DNA of 64,000 nt from Dipteris shenzhenensis (GCA_047967505.1 CM106540.1), one strand, 5' to 3'; shown: positions 33,711-47,900, counted from the first letter of the stretch. Made by a program: numbers and translations. Notes: generated from the sequence alone by a model not told the origin.

Positions 33711-34386
33711 GTAATAAATGGGTCAATTCTATCTCCTTTCTCCAAAGGCATCCATGTTAGAGTGTTCTTCCTTGACGATGCCGTTTCAACCATGCCTTAC
33801 TTCACTTCCCAACTCTGATTAACTAACCACCCTTTATGAACCCTTGCACATTCTCCCACAATGTCCAGCATTTCTCGCATCATGGTCTCCACAAGTCCCC
33901 TCAAGCAAAAATAGACCGAGGATTTAACTACTATAAGGATTTCTTCCACTCTCAAGCCCCTCTATTGACATTGTTGCCCATCCATGAGTTGTCGACATCT
34001 TAAATTCCACTCCCAACTTCCAGAGCAATGTGCAAGCGTTTCACTATGCATTTCAACAAGAATACAAATTACACAAAAGCCCTCCTGGCTCAAGCATCAC
34101 ATCATTAGAAACAATGTGACTCAATATGGGTAAGTAATAAGCTCCCACTTAAAAGTTGTGCATGCCATATAGATATCAAAGTAATGGAGATCAAGGAGCA
34201 GAAAGGAGTATATGAGATTCTTCATGAATCACGCAGACAATATTTCATATAAACAACTAAATAGGAAAACATTGACTACTTATGGTTAAGATCCAAAGTC
34301 CAACTTCGTTTGTTGTACCATGTTCGCATACCTAGATTAAATCTTTTACCAAGAATTTTGTTGGGGCCTAGCATTATTATTGTTTT

Positions 34387-34388
<2 letters not shown>

Positions 34389-34450
<62 letters not shown>
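34389..34450. repeat. Compound microsatellite (TC)n(AC)n
   Basis: About 16 TC followed by about 15 AC units, uninterrupted. Confidence 0.97.
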
Positions 34451-34451
<1 letters not shown>

Positions 34452-34489
34452 AAAAAGTTAGTTGAAAGTCTCGCAGGTAAGCCTTGTAT

Positions 34490-34620
34490 TGCTTGACCTC
34501 ATTGAAAATAGTTTAGCTCTCTATCCTAGTGAAATCATCAATAGCACTTGGAACCAATAGTGTTAAACATGTACATTATAAGATCATGTATTTTCTCTAT
34601 CTTTAAAATAAAATACCCTC
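34490..34620 (-). pseudogene. Trace of a copia integrase
   Basis: The minus strand reads IDDFTRIES.TIFNEVKQYKAYL, which resembles the copia integrase segment FIDDFTR...F..FK..KA. It is too decayed for family assignment; flanks show nothing further. Confidence 0.35.
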
Positions 34621-37110
34621 CTACATATCATGTTATTGATATAATATGTTCACGAGCTTTCTCATATAGATATCAATAAGATTCAAATGATATCTTAGGC
34701 TAAGAAACACTAATGAGTCATAGAATTCTCAAATGGATGTTACTTTCACATTTTACTTAAGATGATAGTTTGATTTATAAGGATTGACGTAGCCAAATAA
34801 ATAGTTCCTTTTAAAATCTCTTATTATAAATTTTCTTACTAGTTTGCAATTAAAAATGTGGCATTTATGTTGCCCTTTTAGTAACTACTTATTCGCCTTT
34901 TTGATGAGTGAGTCAAACGATAACCAATGATGAAACAAATACTTGGAAAAATATAAAAGATAAATTGTTCTATGCACTTCAACATTTGAATTAGTGCTCC
35001 AAGCACATCTAAATGAATTCATTACACATATGTACTATGGGAACAATCCATAAGTGTGTGCCATACAATTCCAAGGCCACATTCTAATTCAAGAGGTCAC
35101 ATTTTAATTCAAGAGGAGGATGTTCACATTCCAAGATAAATGGAATAAATTGAGGCTATAGAGAACAACCATTTTAGCACCTATATAGCTTGCCAATGCA
35201 ACTAGAAGATTTATCTTCACACAAAAGATTAAAGAATATTATGAGGTATCATGCTTACATTTTATGTATAGAAAGGATGGGGCTATATGGAACTAGAACC
35301 AATCATAATGCACCAGATTTCTCTTAATTGTAGTTACTAAATTTGTTAAATTAAATATGTAGCAATTGTAGCATCCATCAAGATCATTCAAGTCAAGAAT
35401 TGATATTGTAATTTTGAAAAAATACACCCCTTTACAATTGATATTTCATTATATATTTCTCATAAAGATAATGCATCTTGTACTTGAAATGAAGATTCAA
35501 GAAAAGAAAATTTAAAACTTAAAAGAAGAGCACATGAAAGCAAGCATCAAGGGTCTAAAGTCTCCAATGTGTACAATAGTAGCCCATCAACTATAGGAGA
35601 AAATTTGTATAGTTTCTAAATGAGGTGAACTACGTGTTGATGCATTACATCATAACAATAAGATTATAGGTATAATATTCATGTGACTTCCTCATCCTCC
35701 TTCTTGTTCTTTTCATTGACTTAGCTGTTGCATTTTATAGCAATGTGGGTCCCATGTAATATGGATAACATAACAGCAATTTAATGAGTATTAATGTCTA
35801 CCCTTCCTACCATATTTTATGTATATTGAGATTTATGTTGTTTTTAGAAAATATAAATCTCACTATTTTTATTTGTCACATTGTGCCCACTGTTAGTGGC
35901 CTATGGATTAAGGGCTAAAATAATTGATGAGCTTGGATGTTATAGTGGGGATCATGAATGCCCATGTGATATAGTTGACCACCTATTTATTGAATTCCTC
36001 ACAAAACCATTCTATCATCATGCTCATACAAAGGGCAAAGTCTTCAAAGGTTTTATTTATTCTCAAACATTTGAACTTTAATTTTTAGATTATTTATCAA
36101 GAAGACAATGTATACCATACCCATGGTGGCTATTCTCTTCAATATTATGGAAACTCATATGAGATTTAGGGTTTTAGGCGGCATCAAAGTTTGGTAATCG
36201 AGCTAGTATAAACTATTCAATGTAATTGATTTGACTCTTTTAACCATGCATTTCCAAAAGTCATAAAAAACGTATACTTAATTAATTAAGTTGCAAATGG
36301 TGATGAAAAATGTTATTATCATCGTGTTAGAATGAGTAGTACATTGCACATATCATTAAAGAGAATATATTCTAATCTTCTAACCATGAAACTCCAAAAG
36401 ATCAAATGTGAGGTGCCCAATTATAGAAGCCACGTTTTCACATAGAATCAAAATTCAAAATTGGAAGGATAGAGTTTTTAAGTCCTAAATTTGTAAAAGT
36501 CCTTTACAAAGGGATTAGTTCTCGAATAGAAAGGAGCATGTACTACCCGCCATCCCAATCCTCTAGCTTGTGGTATCTCAATCTTCATCTCAATTGGAGG
36601 TAGGAAACGAGTCTCAATCTCACTCTCAATCTTAAACTCGAAATATACTCCTAGAAACTTGGTATTGATTTTGATCTTAATCTTATTTTGAGTCTTTCTC
36701 AATTCACCACAAAATCTATATGCATGAAACTTCTTCAAAAATCTTTCTATGGAGAGTGAACTATGGTTCTTCAAAAATCTATCTTTTTGAAGTGCAAACC
36801 TAATTTTATCAAATCAATGATGCTTTCCAAAAATTAATCGATCTCCTTGATTCCATAAATAACATTGAAATAGTAACCCGCTTTGGAGACCTGCATCTCC
36901 CAAATGGTGCAAAGTACCCAAAAAATTAATAAGATGACTTTTGATTACTTACAATGTTGGTCTTCATCTTTTCATGGAAAAAACCCACCACCTTAGTTAG
37001 GCCTTGCATTTTTGTTTTAAAATTGTGCATGGAAATCCAAGCAAAAAAACTAGTATTAAGTGTTTTTCCATGGTCTTTGGACCTCATTTCATCATCCAAA
37101 AAATTGAACC

Positions 37111-37486
37111 TGTTGGGATAAGTGTGATCAAGGGCTTGCTCTATGGTGCATGTGTGCATCTAGGGGAGTCACATGTATTTTTGTGTGTGTTGTAAAGGCA
37201 CATCAAGTGCTATGATGTGTCTAGTGTGTGACCTAAGTGATGATGTAAGCCAAAGGCCCCCACATGGGAGGTTCCTTTGATTTACGCCAGTCCCACTGAT
37301 GTAGGGACTAATTCCCACTGATGTAGGGGCTGATTGCCACTTATGTAGGGAAGGTGTTACCTTCTCCCCCTTTCTATAAGAGAGAGTCCTCTCTCTCACA
37401 ATCCATAATAGAGAACTACATTTTGGTTTCATTGTGCTCTCACACCTCTTCCAAGATGCATCTATTCTATCCTATGGAATTCTACA
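37111..37486 (+). repeat. LTR of an unidentified retroelement, with primer site
   Basis: 376 bp, starting TGTTGGGATAAGTG and ending TCTACA, followed after two bases by TGGTATCAGAGC (37489-37500). A TATA-like TCTATAAGAG lies at 37371-37380. No partner LTR or gag is visible, so the element was truncated or is a small non-autonomous type. Confidence 0.8.
37292..37354 (+). repeat. 22-bp tandem repeat (about 3 copies) in the LTR
   Basis: Units CCCACTGATGTAGGGACTAA-like at 37292, 37314 and 37336, upstream of the TATA box, so a possible enhancer repeat in U3. Confidence 0.85.
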
Positions 37487-37500
37487 CTTGGTATCAGAGC

Positions 37501-38179
37501 TTTAGGTTCTAGATCTAGCCTAGCCTAGCATTATATGCTCTCTCTAGCATAAACTACTAGTTTTCTCAAAGCTTCTTCATCATTTCCATTTTCCTCTTTC
37601 TTCCCCAAATTTTGTGAGAGCCTATTCTCTACCTACAAGCAACTATTCTTCGAAGCCATTGCTCCTGTGTTTGAGGGTAGACTAACATATCTAATGTCAC
37701 CCTATTTGTAGCTAGTTGATCTAAGCTCATGTTATTTCCTATGATGGCATGTAGTTGCAATTGCTTCTTGGTGCTACTCTGTAAGAAGTCTTCTTTCTTA
37801 TCGTTGTTTCTCCCTTCGCAAACTTTGCAAAAGTGTCTTCCGTTTCCATTGTGATACTTTGTCATTGCTTTCCTTGACCCGTAATTTATTCCTTGTGCCT
37901 TGAATAACATTTTAAGCTTTTCTATCTTGTAGCCTTTGGTTTCTTCTTTCGCAAGCCATGATGAGCTGCATCTTGCCATTGACACCATGGTAATGATTAG
38001 TGAACCACCAGAATAGAACTTCCATAATAGAGACCAGCTAGCTTGTGAGGTGAGCAAAGAATAGAAGAAAATTTACATGAGTCATCCCACCTCAATGTTA
38101 TTATGCACTGCCCACTACTACATGGCCACTACTACATGTCCTCTAAGCTGCAAGGGTTGTCTTAGCATTTAACATCTCA
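37501..38179. other. Sequence between the lone LTR and Gene X
   Basis: Pyrimidine-rich leader-like sequence to 37620, then a minus-strand open frame 37629-38057 (142 codons, with HFCKVCEGRNNDKK). It has no recognised domain and may be chance or an old gene fragment. Confidence 0.3.
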
Positions 38180-38663
38180 ATGCCTAGGGGATGAAGAAGT
38201 AGAGCAAGGTTTCTCAGTGCAATCAGAGAAAGATATATGGTGGCTTGCGGCATTTGAGACTCTCAAAGAGTGCCATGAGACATTGAAGTGGGTTCTAGAT
38301 AGAAGAAGAATCCCATTGACCATCGAAGACAAGAGGAAGGGAAAACATTGACAGTCGATGGCCATGGAACCTTTCAAGTTGAATGGCATCTTGCTGGTGA
38401 TTTGAAAACCATCAAGTGCTTGCATGGTTGTGATACAAGGGCAAATGCAATGAACACATGCCTTTATTGCATGTGTTCGCAACGTAAGCAAAAGGCTGGC
38501 TTACAATGGAAGAATGGCATTCTATCTTGCAGCCAAACGTAAGCTCCCAATCGCAACAAGAAGGATCCAAATTGGGATCCCATCTTGCCCATCCCACTTG
38601 AGAGAGTACACATATATACTTTACATGCAGAACTACGCGTACTTGATAAGTTGTTGTATTTTC

Positions 38664-39025
38664 TATGAAGATAGTGGGAGAGAGGGAAGGAGTCTCACTT
38701 GCGGCTTTCTCACATACACAATGGGGGAATACACACAAAGGTGGAGGCTGAAAATAGTCTTCCTCTTCTTAGTTGTGAAAGACAAAAGAACTCTAGTACA
38801 ACGAAGTACAACGAAATAGGAGAACCCTATATGTGGGTCTCAAACCAAACTTAGCTAACTAAGGTGGCATCCTAATTGAGCCACAAACTAGAGTACATAA
38901 GGATAGCCGTCATCAAGCTATTATTCATGGGCAGTGTACCAACCGCATCTGCAGCTAACAACTCGGTGACATAAATGCACAACGGTCACCCTAGCATATC
39001 ATGAGTGGAGCTCGATATCTCAACG
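38664..39025 (-). repeat. Copia-3 3' LTR
   Basis: 362 bp, TATGAAGATAG...CAACG; both outer dinucleotides have one substitution relative to TG/CA. Confidence 0.9.
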
Positions 39026-42000
39026 CTCCCCCTCGAGCTAAATCCCAATTCCTGCACAGCAAGCAGGTCTCTAAACTTGACCAGCTTCTTTGCGCCCAAT
39101 GCCTTCATGAATATGTCAGCTACCTGATCCTCTGTGCTGACATAAACTAGATCAATAAGACCTAGTAAAACCTTCTCCCGCACATAGTGATAATGCACCT
39201 CAATGTGCTTTGTTAGCATGATAGACTGGGTTATTTGCCAAGTGTATACTGCTCATGTTGCCACAATAAATGACAACTGGCCCATCTGTAGACTGATGCA
39301 TATCATAAAGTAGCTGATGCAACCAAGCTACCTCACATGCAACCATTGCTGCACCCCTATACTCAGGCTCTGTGCTCGACAAGGCAACTGTAGGCTATTT
39401 CTTGCTGCTCCAAGTGACTGCAGCACTCCCAAAAGAGAACACATATCCGCCGCTGGTAGATCGTCTATCAAAAATACTACCAGCCCAATCAGCATCAGTG
39501 TATCCATGCAACTGTATCTGAACCCCAGCCTCATAAAATAGTCCATACTGCAATGTGGACTTCACATACATGAGTATGCATCGAGCCGCATCCAAATGCG
39601 GTTTCCTTGGAGCCTGCATAAACTGACTTACCAATCCAATAGCATAGCTCAATCTGGCCTGGTAATAGTCATATAAATCAAACTTCCTACTATGCGTCTG
39701 TACATAGTAGGGTCTTCCTAAAGCTCACCTGCATCTGCGCTCAGCTTCACATTCTGCTCCAAAGGAACTGAAATAGGCTTATAGCCTGTCATCCCATATT
39801 TGGACAGCATGTCCAATCCATATTGCCTCTGCAAGAGCTATATCCCACTTGGTGATCTAATCACCTCAATGCCCAAGAAATAAAGCAGCTCTCCCAAATC
39901 CTTCATCTCAAACTTCTATTTCAATAGCATTTTCACATGAAGGATATCTTCATCACTATCACATGTGATGATCAAATCATCAACATAAATGACAAGCAGC
40001 ATAATACCTTTCTCTATTTTTCTCACATAAAGTGAGAAATCTGCCTTGGAAATCTGAAAGCCAATAGTGACAAGATATTGTCCTATCTTGCCAGACCATG
40101 CTCTAGGTTCTTGCTTCAAGCCATACAAGGCTTTCTTCAACCTGCAAACAAACTCAGGATGAACAGCATGAACATAACTTGGTGGCTGCTCCATAAAGAC
40201 CTCTTCTTGCAAATCACCATGTAAGAAGGAATTCTTTAACATCCATTTGATGTAAAGACCATCCCTTTGATGCAGCCATAGCAATGACTGCTCTTACAGT
40301 TGCCATCCTTGCAACCGGACTGAATGTTTCTTCATAATCAATTGCATATGTCTGTGCATACCCCTTGACAACTAATCTTGCCTTGTATCTATTCATAGAA
40401 CCATCTGCATTGTGCTACAAATTATAAACCCACTTACAGCCAATTGCATTCTTGTCTTTAGGCAAAGGCACCAATTCCCATGTAGCATTTGCTTCCAAGG
40501 CATCCATTTCTTCATCCATGGCTTTCTCCCATTTTTCTTTTCCCATGGCTTGCTCAAAAGAAGTGGGTTGTGGTTCTTGTATCACTTTGACCATATAGGC
40601 ATAGTCAATGGTTGTAAATCCATCATATTTCAGCCTATCCACAAGATACTTGACTCTGGTAGACCTGCACAAAATAGGCTCACTACCAGGTGCTCTCAAA
40701 ACATCCCTGGTCTTCCTTACTCCAAGTGTAACAATAGAAGGAATACCCAACTCATCATCAATGCTCTGTTCTAAGCCACTGGATTCCACATAAGAATGAC
40801 CTGCATTCACATCAAACATGGGCTGATCTACCTTCACTTTTCCTTTTTGTGATACCTGCATACCACTATCTACATTGCTTTGAGGAGATTCTCCTGATCT
40901 CAATCTGCCTGTCAATGGTGAAGTATGTAAACCATTGCTAGAGGACACTACAGGTCCACTAATATTTTGTGATTGCTGCTGTGAATTTTGTGCAGCATTA
41001 CCATTTTGTGCATCTACATCATCAATCACATTTACTGGTTTATACCAGCTGCTCATCTCATCAAAAACAACATCTCTGCTCACTGTAAACTTACAAGTAG
41101 AAGGGTTATAGCATCTATACCCTTTTTGCTGCAGAGAATAACCAATAAAGATGCACTTCTCAGCTTTTGGATCCAACTTGGACCTCAACTCATCTGGCAC
41201 ATGAACATAGGCAATGCAACCAAAAATTTTCAATTGAGAAATATCTGGTTTCCTATCATTATACATCTCCTCTGGCGTCATGCCATGTATTGCTACAATG
41301 GGAGTCCTGTTCATTATGTAAACTACTGTAGCAACTGTTTTAGCCCAATAATAATCTGGTAGGTATTTTTCATTTAGCGTGGCCTGAGATACCTCTCCAA
41401 TATGCTTGTTTTTCCTTTCTGCAAGTCCATTTTGCTGTGGGGTATGACTGCATGAATATTGCTGCTTTATGCCATGCTCCTGCAAGAACCTTGCAAACTC
41501 ATTTGAGAGGTACTCTCCCCCTCCATCTGACCTTAGGCATTTTATTTGCAGGCCTGTTTCTTTTTCAACCATAGCTTTAAAAGCTTTGAAATGCCCAAAC
41601 ACTTCACTTTTCTTTTTCATAAAATGCACCCAAACTTTTTTGCTGTAGTCATCAATAAAAGTGACAAAATAATGACAGCCTCCAATAGATGCAGCTTTAG
41701 TAGTCCACACATCGGAGTGGATTAATTCCAATGGCTTCTTACTCTCTTGAACATGTTTAGGAAATGGTTTCCTTGCCTGTTTTCCAAATTGACAGGCTTC
41801 ACGTACCTTATGCATTTTTGCAACCTTGAATTTAGGCAATCCTGTAACAATATTTTGGGCCTGCATTGATTTAAGTCGTTGTACATTAACATGACCAATG
41901 TGTTTATGCCAGATATCAATATCTACAACTACACCGGTCCCATGTGCAAACATTGTTGCACTCAATTCAGGCATGTCCGCATCCAACGTAAACATCCTGC

Positions 42001-42614
42001 CCTATCAAGCGACCATTATTTTTCATATCCTTTGGCTATCAAGTGACCGTTATTTTTCATATCCTCAACAAAGCATCCATGAGGATTAAATCTGACCTGC
42101 AAGCCCTACTCAACCATTTGACCAATAGAAACCAGGTTCTTGGTGATGTTCGGGACATGAAATACATCAGACAAGTATTTCTTTTTCCCATCATGCATAG
42201 ACAAAGGAATTTTACCAATCTGCACAATAGGATGTGCAGTATCATCACCATTCTCCACAAATCCTGGTCTATCCATTTTCCTTGCATCTTGCATCCACTC
42301 TACATGACCTGTCATGTGGTTTGATGCACCTGAGTCAACATACCACACATCATTGCTTTCTTCTGCACTTGTCACAAAATTGGTCATGTGTTACACCATA
42401 AACAAATGCTCATTTCTGTCATCACCTTGTCTACTAGAGGATGCATAATTGCCTTGCTGCAATTTTCCATTCATAATGTCATTCTGCTTTTTGTAGCAGT
42501 CTTTAGCCATATGACCCATTTTACCACAATAGTAGCATTCAACATTGGTGTTTGCATTTTGGCCTCTCTACCATCCACCACGACCTCTTTGGCTCCCCCT
42601 GCTTCTAGAGTTAC
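39026..42614 (-). pseudogene. Copia-3 pol and 3' part of gag
   Basis: From right to left: the gag zinc knuckle (CYYCGKMGHMAKDC, near 42495), protease WYVDSGASNHM (42340), then the pre-integrase and integrase frame open from 41995 to 40415 (526 codons; VTFIDDYSKK, LRSDGGGEYLS, PQQNGLAERKNK). The reverse transcriptase is in two frames, with YVDDLIITCDSD at 39980. RNase H runs to about 39026. A 45-bp imperfect duplication near 42003-42060 (GACCATTATTTTTCATATCC twice) and several shifts inactivate it. CACTA-3 cuts the gag at 42614. Confidence 0.87.
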
Positions 42615-42745
42615 CACTACAAGGCATAGGCCATTTTCTGACGGAAATACCGACGCTTTTTACATTAAAAATTTTTTTTTTCACGGGCGCAAAGGTCGCT
42701 ATAAAAGTCGTTAAAATCGTCGGAAAAGGAGCGTCGCTATAAACC

Positions 42746-42839
42746 GTCGCTATATAGCGACGCTGTTAATCGTCGCTATATAGCGACTCTGTTAATCGTC
42801 GCTATATAGCGACACTGGTAAACGTCGCTATATAGCGAC
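42746..42839. repeat. 5' subterminal palindromes of CACTA-3
   Basis: Four perfect copies of GTCGCTATATAGCGAC starting at 42746, 42772, 42798 and 42824, exactly 26 bp apart, with a partial copy at 42733. Each is its own reverse complement. Confidence 0.98.
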
Positions 42840-43116
42840 GATTAACAGAAGGTAAAAAAAATGGTTAGTGGGGCTAAACAGGGCTTCCTTTTGGCCCTGT
42901 TTAGCCCCACTAACCCTTTTTTTTTTTTTGTAATTACAAAAGAAAGTTTTTTATAACAAAATTTCCCTTGCTTGCAGGGTGATACAAAATTGTTCTTGTG
43001 AACGATGAGGAAGAAATGCATATACATATACAACTATGTTTGAAACAAAATTACCCTGTGAAAGGGCGATACAAAATGGCTCTAACGAGCGGATATGAAA
43101 AATGCTACTACCACTA

Positions 43117-44694
43117 CTAATCCGAATCCGAATCCGAATCGTCTTGTTGGGCTGTTCCTTGGTCCTCGGCACCTGCATCTTCTCCCTCGTCCCCGACACC
43201 TGCGTCTTCTCCTTCGTCATCGGCACCTGCGTCCGATCCTTGCCCCTGTTGACCGCTCGTCTCTGATGATGGGACGCTTGAGCTTTGACCCTGAGAGTGA
43301 ACCATATAAATCGAAAATTAGATTGGAACTTAAATTAAAAAGTGAGATTACAAGCAGGAGTAAACTTATACCGTGCGAGCAGCCACCTCAGCCCAATCGA
43401 CTGTCGCTCCCATTGCCTCTTGCTCAATGAACCACGGCTTGGTTCCTATCCGAAATGCGCGCCGCGTCTCTGCATCCGTAGGAAGACGACCCATCGCAGC
43501 TTGCTGTGGATCCAATTTACGAGAGTTAGAGTTAGCTAAAGTGCATGTAATATGTAAGTAAAACAAATAGAACAATACATTAAATGGAAAGAAGTAAACT
43601 TACCACGGTTGCCTCGAACGCATACCGTCCGCCTGCACCAAAGTGCGAAGTACCTACGACATCCAGCCATCTCTTCGCAGCCCTCCTCTGACCCTCGAAC
43701 ATTTCAGGATGGTCCCTATGTTGCTTCTTGAAGTACTTCCAATCAGCTTTGTCTGCCCAGCTGGGTTTAGACAACCCCTTTGTAATGGAAGTACGCATGG
43801 TTGATCTGCGATGCTTTAGGACCAAACCCATGCGCTCGAGCATATAACTGTTATTAAACTCCACATTTGGCGGATTAGGAAATCTTTGTTTTAACTCATC
43901 GATCACCGCCTGCTTCTTTTGGCCATCTTGATACCGCCAATCGATATTTATGCCGCTCTTGAAGTGATGACTCATCAACCGCCTCATGGCGGCCATCACT
44001 GCTTTGCCCTTTTTGTCTTCTATTATCTCTCCGGCAGATGTGATTTGATAGGAGAGATCCCCTGATGAGTAAGGGGGACTGACGGTAGCAGAGTCTGAAG
44101 GAGTGGAAGCTGCGCGACCGCTTCCGGATCGAGGAGTAGTTGTGGGAGTAGGAGAGCGAAAGGGACCTGACTGATACTGTGTCTCCGGACCAAGTGGAGA
44201 CCTAAAGGAGCGTGAGTGTGCTGACTCGTCTACATCTTCTGAGTCAGCACAACATGAGCCGCCCATCCTACTCTTCCTTCCCTTGCGGGAGGCATGCGCA
44301 GGTGATGATCCCGCGGTCGAAGGGGCGCGAGGGGATGGCTGGGCTGTACGTCCACCCGTCGGTGTAGGGGAAGGAATTGCGGAGGTCCTCTGAGAGAGCA
44401 GAGAGAAGAATCTCGCTGCCTCCTCATCACTCATCTGCGCTACAAACTCGTCGGGAGTCCCAACAAAGCCATGCGCGGCTAGCAAAGGATTCCCCTGAGG
44501 GGTAGTCGCAGTGCTACGTGGAAGAGGGGTCGGACCAGGGGTAGTCATAGTGCTAGGACCGAGAGGAGTCGGACCAGGGGTAGTCCTCGGGGTAGTCGCC
44601 TGAGAGGAATCAAAGTCCTCTGGAGCATATAGATCGTGAGCTCTCCTCCTGCGAGGCTGTCCGTACTCGTCCGATGAGCGACGTGATCCCATGT
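43117..44694 (-). CDS. TNPA-like DNA-binding transposase protein (Transposase_24 type) of CACTA-3
   Basis: Three coding exons (plus coordinates) 43604-44692, 43372-43503 and 43117-43290, with GT-AG borders and phase 0 throughout, give 464 residues from the ATG at 44692 (MGSRRSSDEYGQPRRRR). Residues 30-200 are Pro/Ser/Thr-rich with GPTPL repeats. The conserved core follows: KKGKAVMAAMRRLMSHHF, DWRYQDGQ, RFPNPPNVEFNNSYM, KADWKYFKKQHRDHPEMF and SHFGAGGRYAFEATV, the plant Ptta/En/Spm signature. Exon 3 is an acidic tail (DSDSDSD). In Spm, TNPA binds subterminal repeats and regulates the promoter; the same role is inferred here. No stop or shift is visible, unlike TNP2. The start sits 2 nt after a strong acceptor (TCTATGTTAG), which implies a leader intron. 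Confidence 0.85.
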
Positions 44695-44959
44695 CTAACA
44701 TAGACACAAACACGAAAACAGAAAACAAATAAACAAACATGAGCATTCTCATAGGCATAGGCATAGGCAAGAAGAAAGAAGAGGGAAAGGAAAGAGGGAA
44801 AGAAGAGGGAAAGATAAGAGGGAAAGAAGATGTAAAGGAAAGAAAAGAATGAGAATGAGGAAATAGAGAATGAGAGAAAGGGAAAGAGAGGAGGGAAAAT
44901 AGAGAATGAGAGAAGGGGGAAATGAGAGAAGGGGGAAATAGAGTGGGAAATAGAGAATG

Positions 44960-47900
44960 AGCTTATGCAGAAATAGAGAATGAGCTTATGCTTCTCTCAT
45001 TCTCTATTTCCGCATAAGCTCACGCATAAGCATGAGCTTATGCGGAAACTTAAGCATAAGCTCATGCACATGCATGAGCATAAGCATGAGAAGGATGAGT
45101 TTCCGCATGCTTATGCTCATGCGGAAAAAGAGAAGGAGCTTATACAGAAAAAGAGAAGGAGAGAAGCATCTCTCATTCTCTATTTCCGCATAAGCTCCTT
45201 CTCTTTTTCCGCATGAGCTTATGCTTATGCTCATGGGTGAGCATGAGCTTATGCTCATGTTTCCGCATATGCGAAAATAGAGGAGGAGAGAAGCATAAGC
45301 TTCTCTCATTCTCTATTTCCGCATATGCTCACGCAAAAGAGAAAGAGAAAGAGCTTATGTGGAAAAAGAGAAAGAGCTTATGCGGAAATAGAGAATGAGA
45401 TCCGCATATGCTTCTCTCATTCTCTATTTCCGCATAAGCTCTTGCGGAAACTTCCGCATAAGCTCATGCTCATGAATAAGAATAAGCTCATGCTTATGCT
45501 CATGCGGAAATAGAGAAGGAGCTTATGCGGAAAAAGAGAAGGAGCTTATGCGGAATAAGAGAAGGAGCTCATGCGGAAACTTGCGGAAACTTGCATAAGC
45601 ATAAGCATTAGCTTATGCTTATGCTTATGCTTATTCTTGCGGAAACTTGCGGAAACTTGCGCATAAGCTCTTGCGGAAACTTGCGCATAAGCTCATGACA
45701 AGCTCCTTCTCTCATTCCGCATAAGCTCCTTCTCTATTTCCTCATGCTTATGCTCATGCGGAAATAGAGAAGGAGCTTATGCGGAATGAGAGAAGGAGCT
45801 TATGCGGAAAAAGAGAATGAGAGAAGCATATGCTTCTCTCATTCTCTATTTCCGCATAAGCTCTTGCGGAAACTTACGCATAAGCTCATGCTCATGAATG
45901 AGCATAAGCATGAGCTTATGCTTATGCTTATGCATAAGCATAAGCATAAGCTCATGCGGAAAAAGAGAAGGAGCTTATGCGGAAAAAGAGAAGGAGCACT
46001 TGTGGAAACTTGCGGATAAGCTCTTGCGGAAACTTGCGCATAAGCTCATGCTCATGCATGAGCATAAGCATGAGCTTATGCTTATGCTTATGCTTATGCT
46101 TGCGGAAACTTGCGGAAACTCATGCTTATGCTCATGCGGAAATAGAGAAGGAGCATAAGCATAAGCATAAGCATAAGCATGAATGAGCATAAGCATAAGC
46201 ATAAGCTCATGCTTATGCTCATGCGGAAATAGAGAAGGAGCTTATGCGGAATGAGAGAAGGAGCTTATGCGGAAAAAGAGAATGAGAGAAGCATATGCTT
46301 CTCTCATTCTCTATTTCCGCATAAGCTCTTGTGGAAACTTACGCATAAGCTCATGCTCATGAATGAGCATAAGCATGAGCTTATGCTTATGCTCATGCAT
46401 AAGCAAAAGCATAAGCTCATGCTTATGCTCATGCGGAAAAAGAGAAGGAGCTTATGCGGAAAAAGAGAAGGAGCACTTGCAATAAGCTCTTGCGGAAACT
46501 TGCGCATAAGCTCTTGCGGAAACTTGCGCATAAGCTCATGCTCATGCATGAGCATAAGCATGAGCTTATGCTTATGCTTATGCTTATGCTTGTGGAAACT
46601 TGCGGAAACTTGCGAAAACTCATGCTTATGCTCATGCGGAAATAGAGAAGGAGCTTATGCGGAAAAAGAGAAGGAGCTTATGCGGAATAAGAGAAGGAGC
46701 TCATGCGGAAACTTGCGGAAACTTGCGCATAAGCTCTTGCGGAAACTTGCGCATAAGCTCATGACAAGCTCCTTCTCTCATTCCGCATAAGCTCCTTCTC
46801 TATTTCCGCATGAGCATAAGCATGAGCTTATGCTTATGCTTATGCTTAAGCATAAGCATAAGCATAAGCATAAGCTCATGCTTATGCTCATGCGGAAATA
46901 GAGAAGGAGCTTAAGCATAAGCATAAGCATAAGCTCATGCTTATGCTCATGCAGAAATAGAGAAGGAGCTTATGCGGAATGAGAGAAGGAGCTTATGCGG
47001 AAAAAGAGAATGAGAGAAGCATATGCTTCTCTCATTCTCTATTTCCGCATAAGCTCTTGCGGAAACTTACGCATAAGCTCATGCTCATGAATGAGCATAA
47101 GCATGAGCTTATGCTTATGCTTATGCATAAGCATAAGCATAAGCTCATGCTTATGCTCATGCGGAAATAGAGAAGGAGCTTATGCGGAATGAGAGAAGGA
47201 GCTTATGCGGAAAAAGAGAATGAGAGAAGCATATGCTTCTCTCATTCTCTATTTCCGCATAAGCTCTTGCGGAAACTTACGCATAAGCTCATGCTCATGA
47301 ATGAGCATAAGCATGAGCTTATGCTTATGCTTATGCATAAGCATAAGCATAAGCTCATGCTTATGCTCATGCGGAAATAGAGAAGGAGCTTATGCGGAAT
47401 GAGAGAAGGAGCTTATGCGGAAAAAGAGAATGAGAGAAGCATATGCTTCTCTCATTCTCTATTTCCGCATAAGCTCTTGCGGAAACTTCCGCATAAGCTC
47501 ATGCTCATGAATGAGCATAAGCATGAGCTTATGCTTATGCTTATGCTTAAGCATAAGCATAAGCTCATGCTTATGCTCATGCGGAAATAGAGAAGGAGCT
47601 TATGCGGAATGAGAGAAGGAGCTTATGCGGAAAAAGAGAATGAGAGAAGCTTATGCTTATGCTTAAGCATAAGCATAAGCATAAGCTCATGCTCATGAAT
47701 GAGCAAGAGCATGAGCTTATGCGTAAGTTTCCGCATAAGCTTATGCGGAAACTTACGCATAAGCTCATGCTCTTGCTCATTCATGAGCATGAGCTTATGC
47801 TTATGCTTATGCTTAAGCATAAGCATAAGCTCATGCTTATGCTCATGCGAAAATAGAGAAGGAGCTTATGCGGAATGAGAGAAGGAGCTTATGCGGAAAC

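Larger units (their letters stand above)
33711..37110. other. AT-rich intergenic stretch, mostly featureless
   Basis: Contains the microsatellite at 34389 and a trace of copia integrase near 34500. Small ORFs at 35881-36081 (plus, 66 codons) and 36478-36774 (minus, 98 codons, Lys/Ile-rich) have no features that support them as genes. Confidence 0.5.

Noticed and set aside
42746-42839. Evenly spaced short repeats resembling a CRISPR array
   Set aside because: Repeats are 16-bp palindromes with 10-bp spacers in a plant transposon end; spacers are too short and partly similar, and there are no cas genes.
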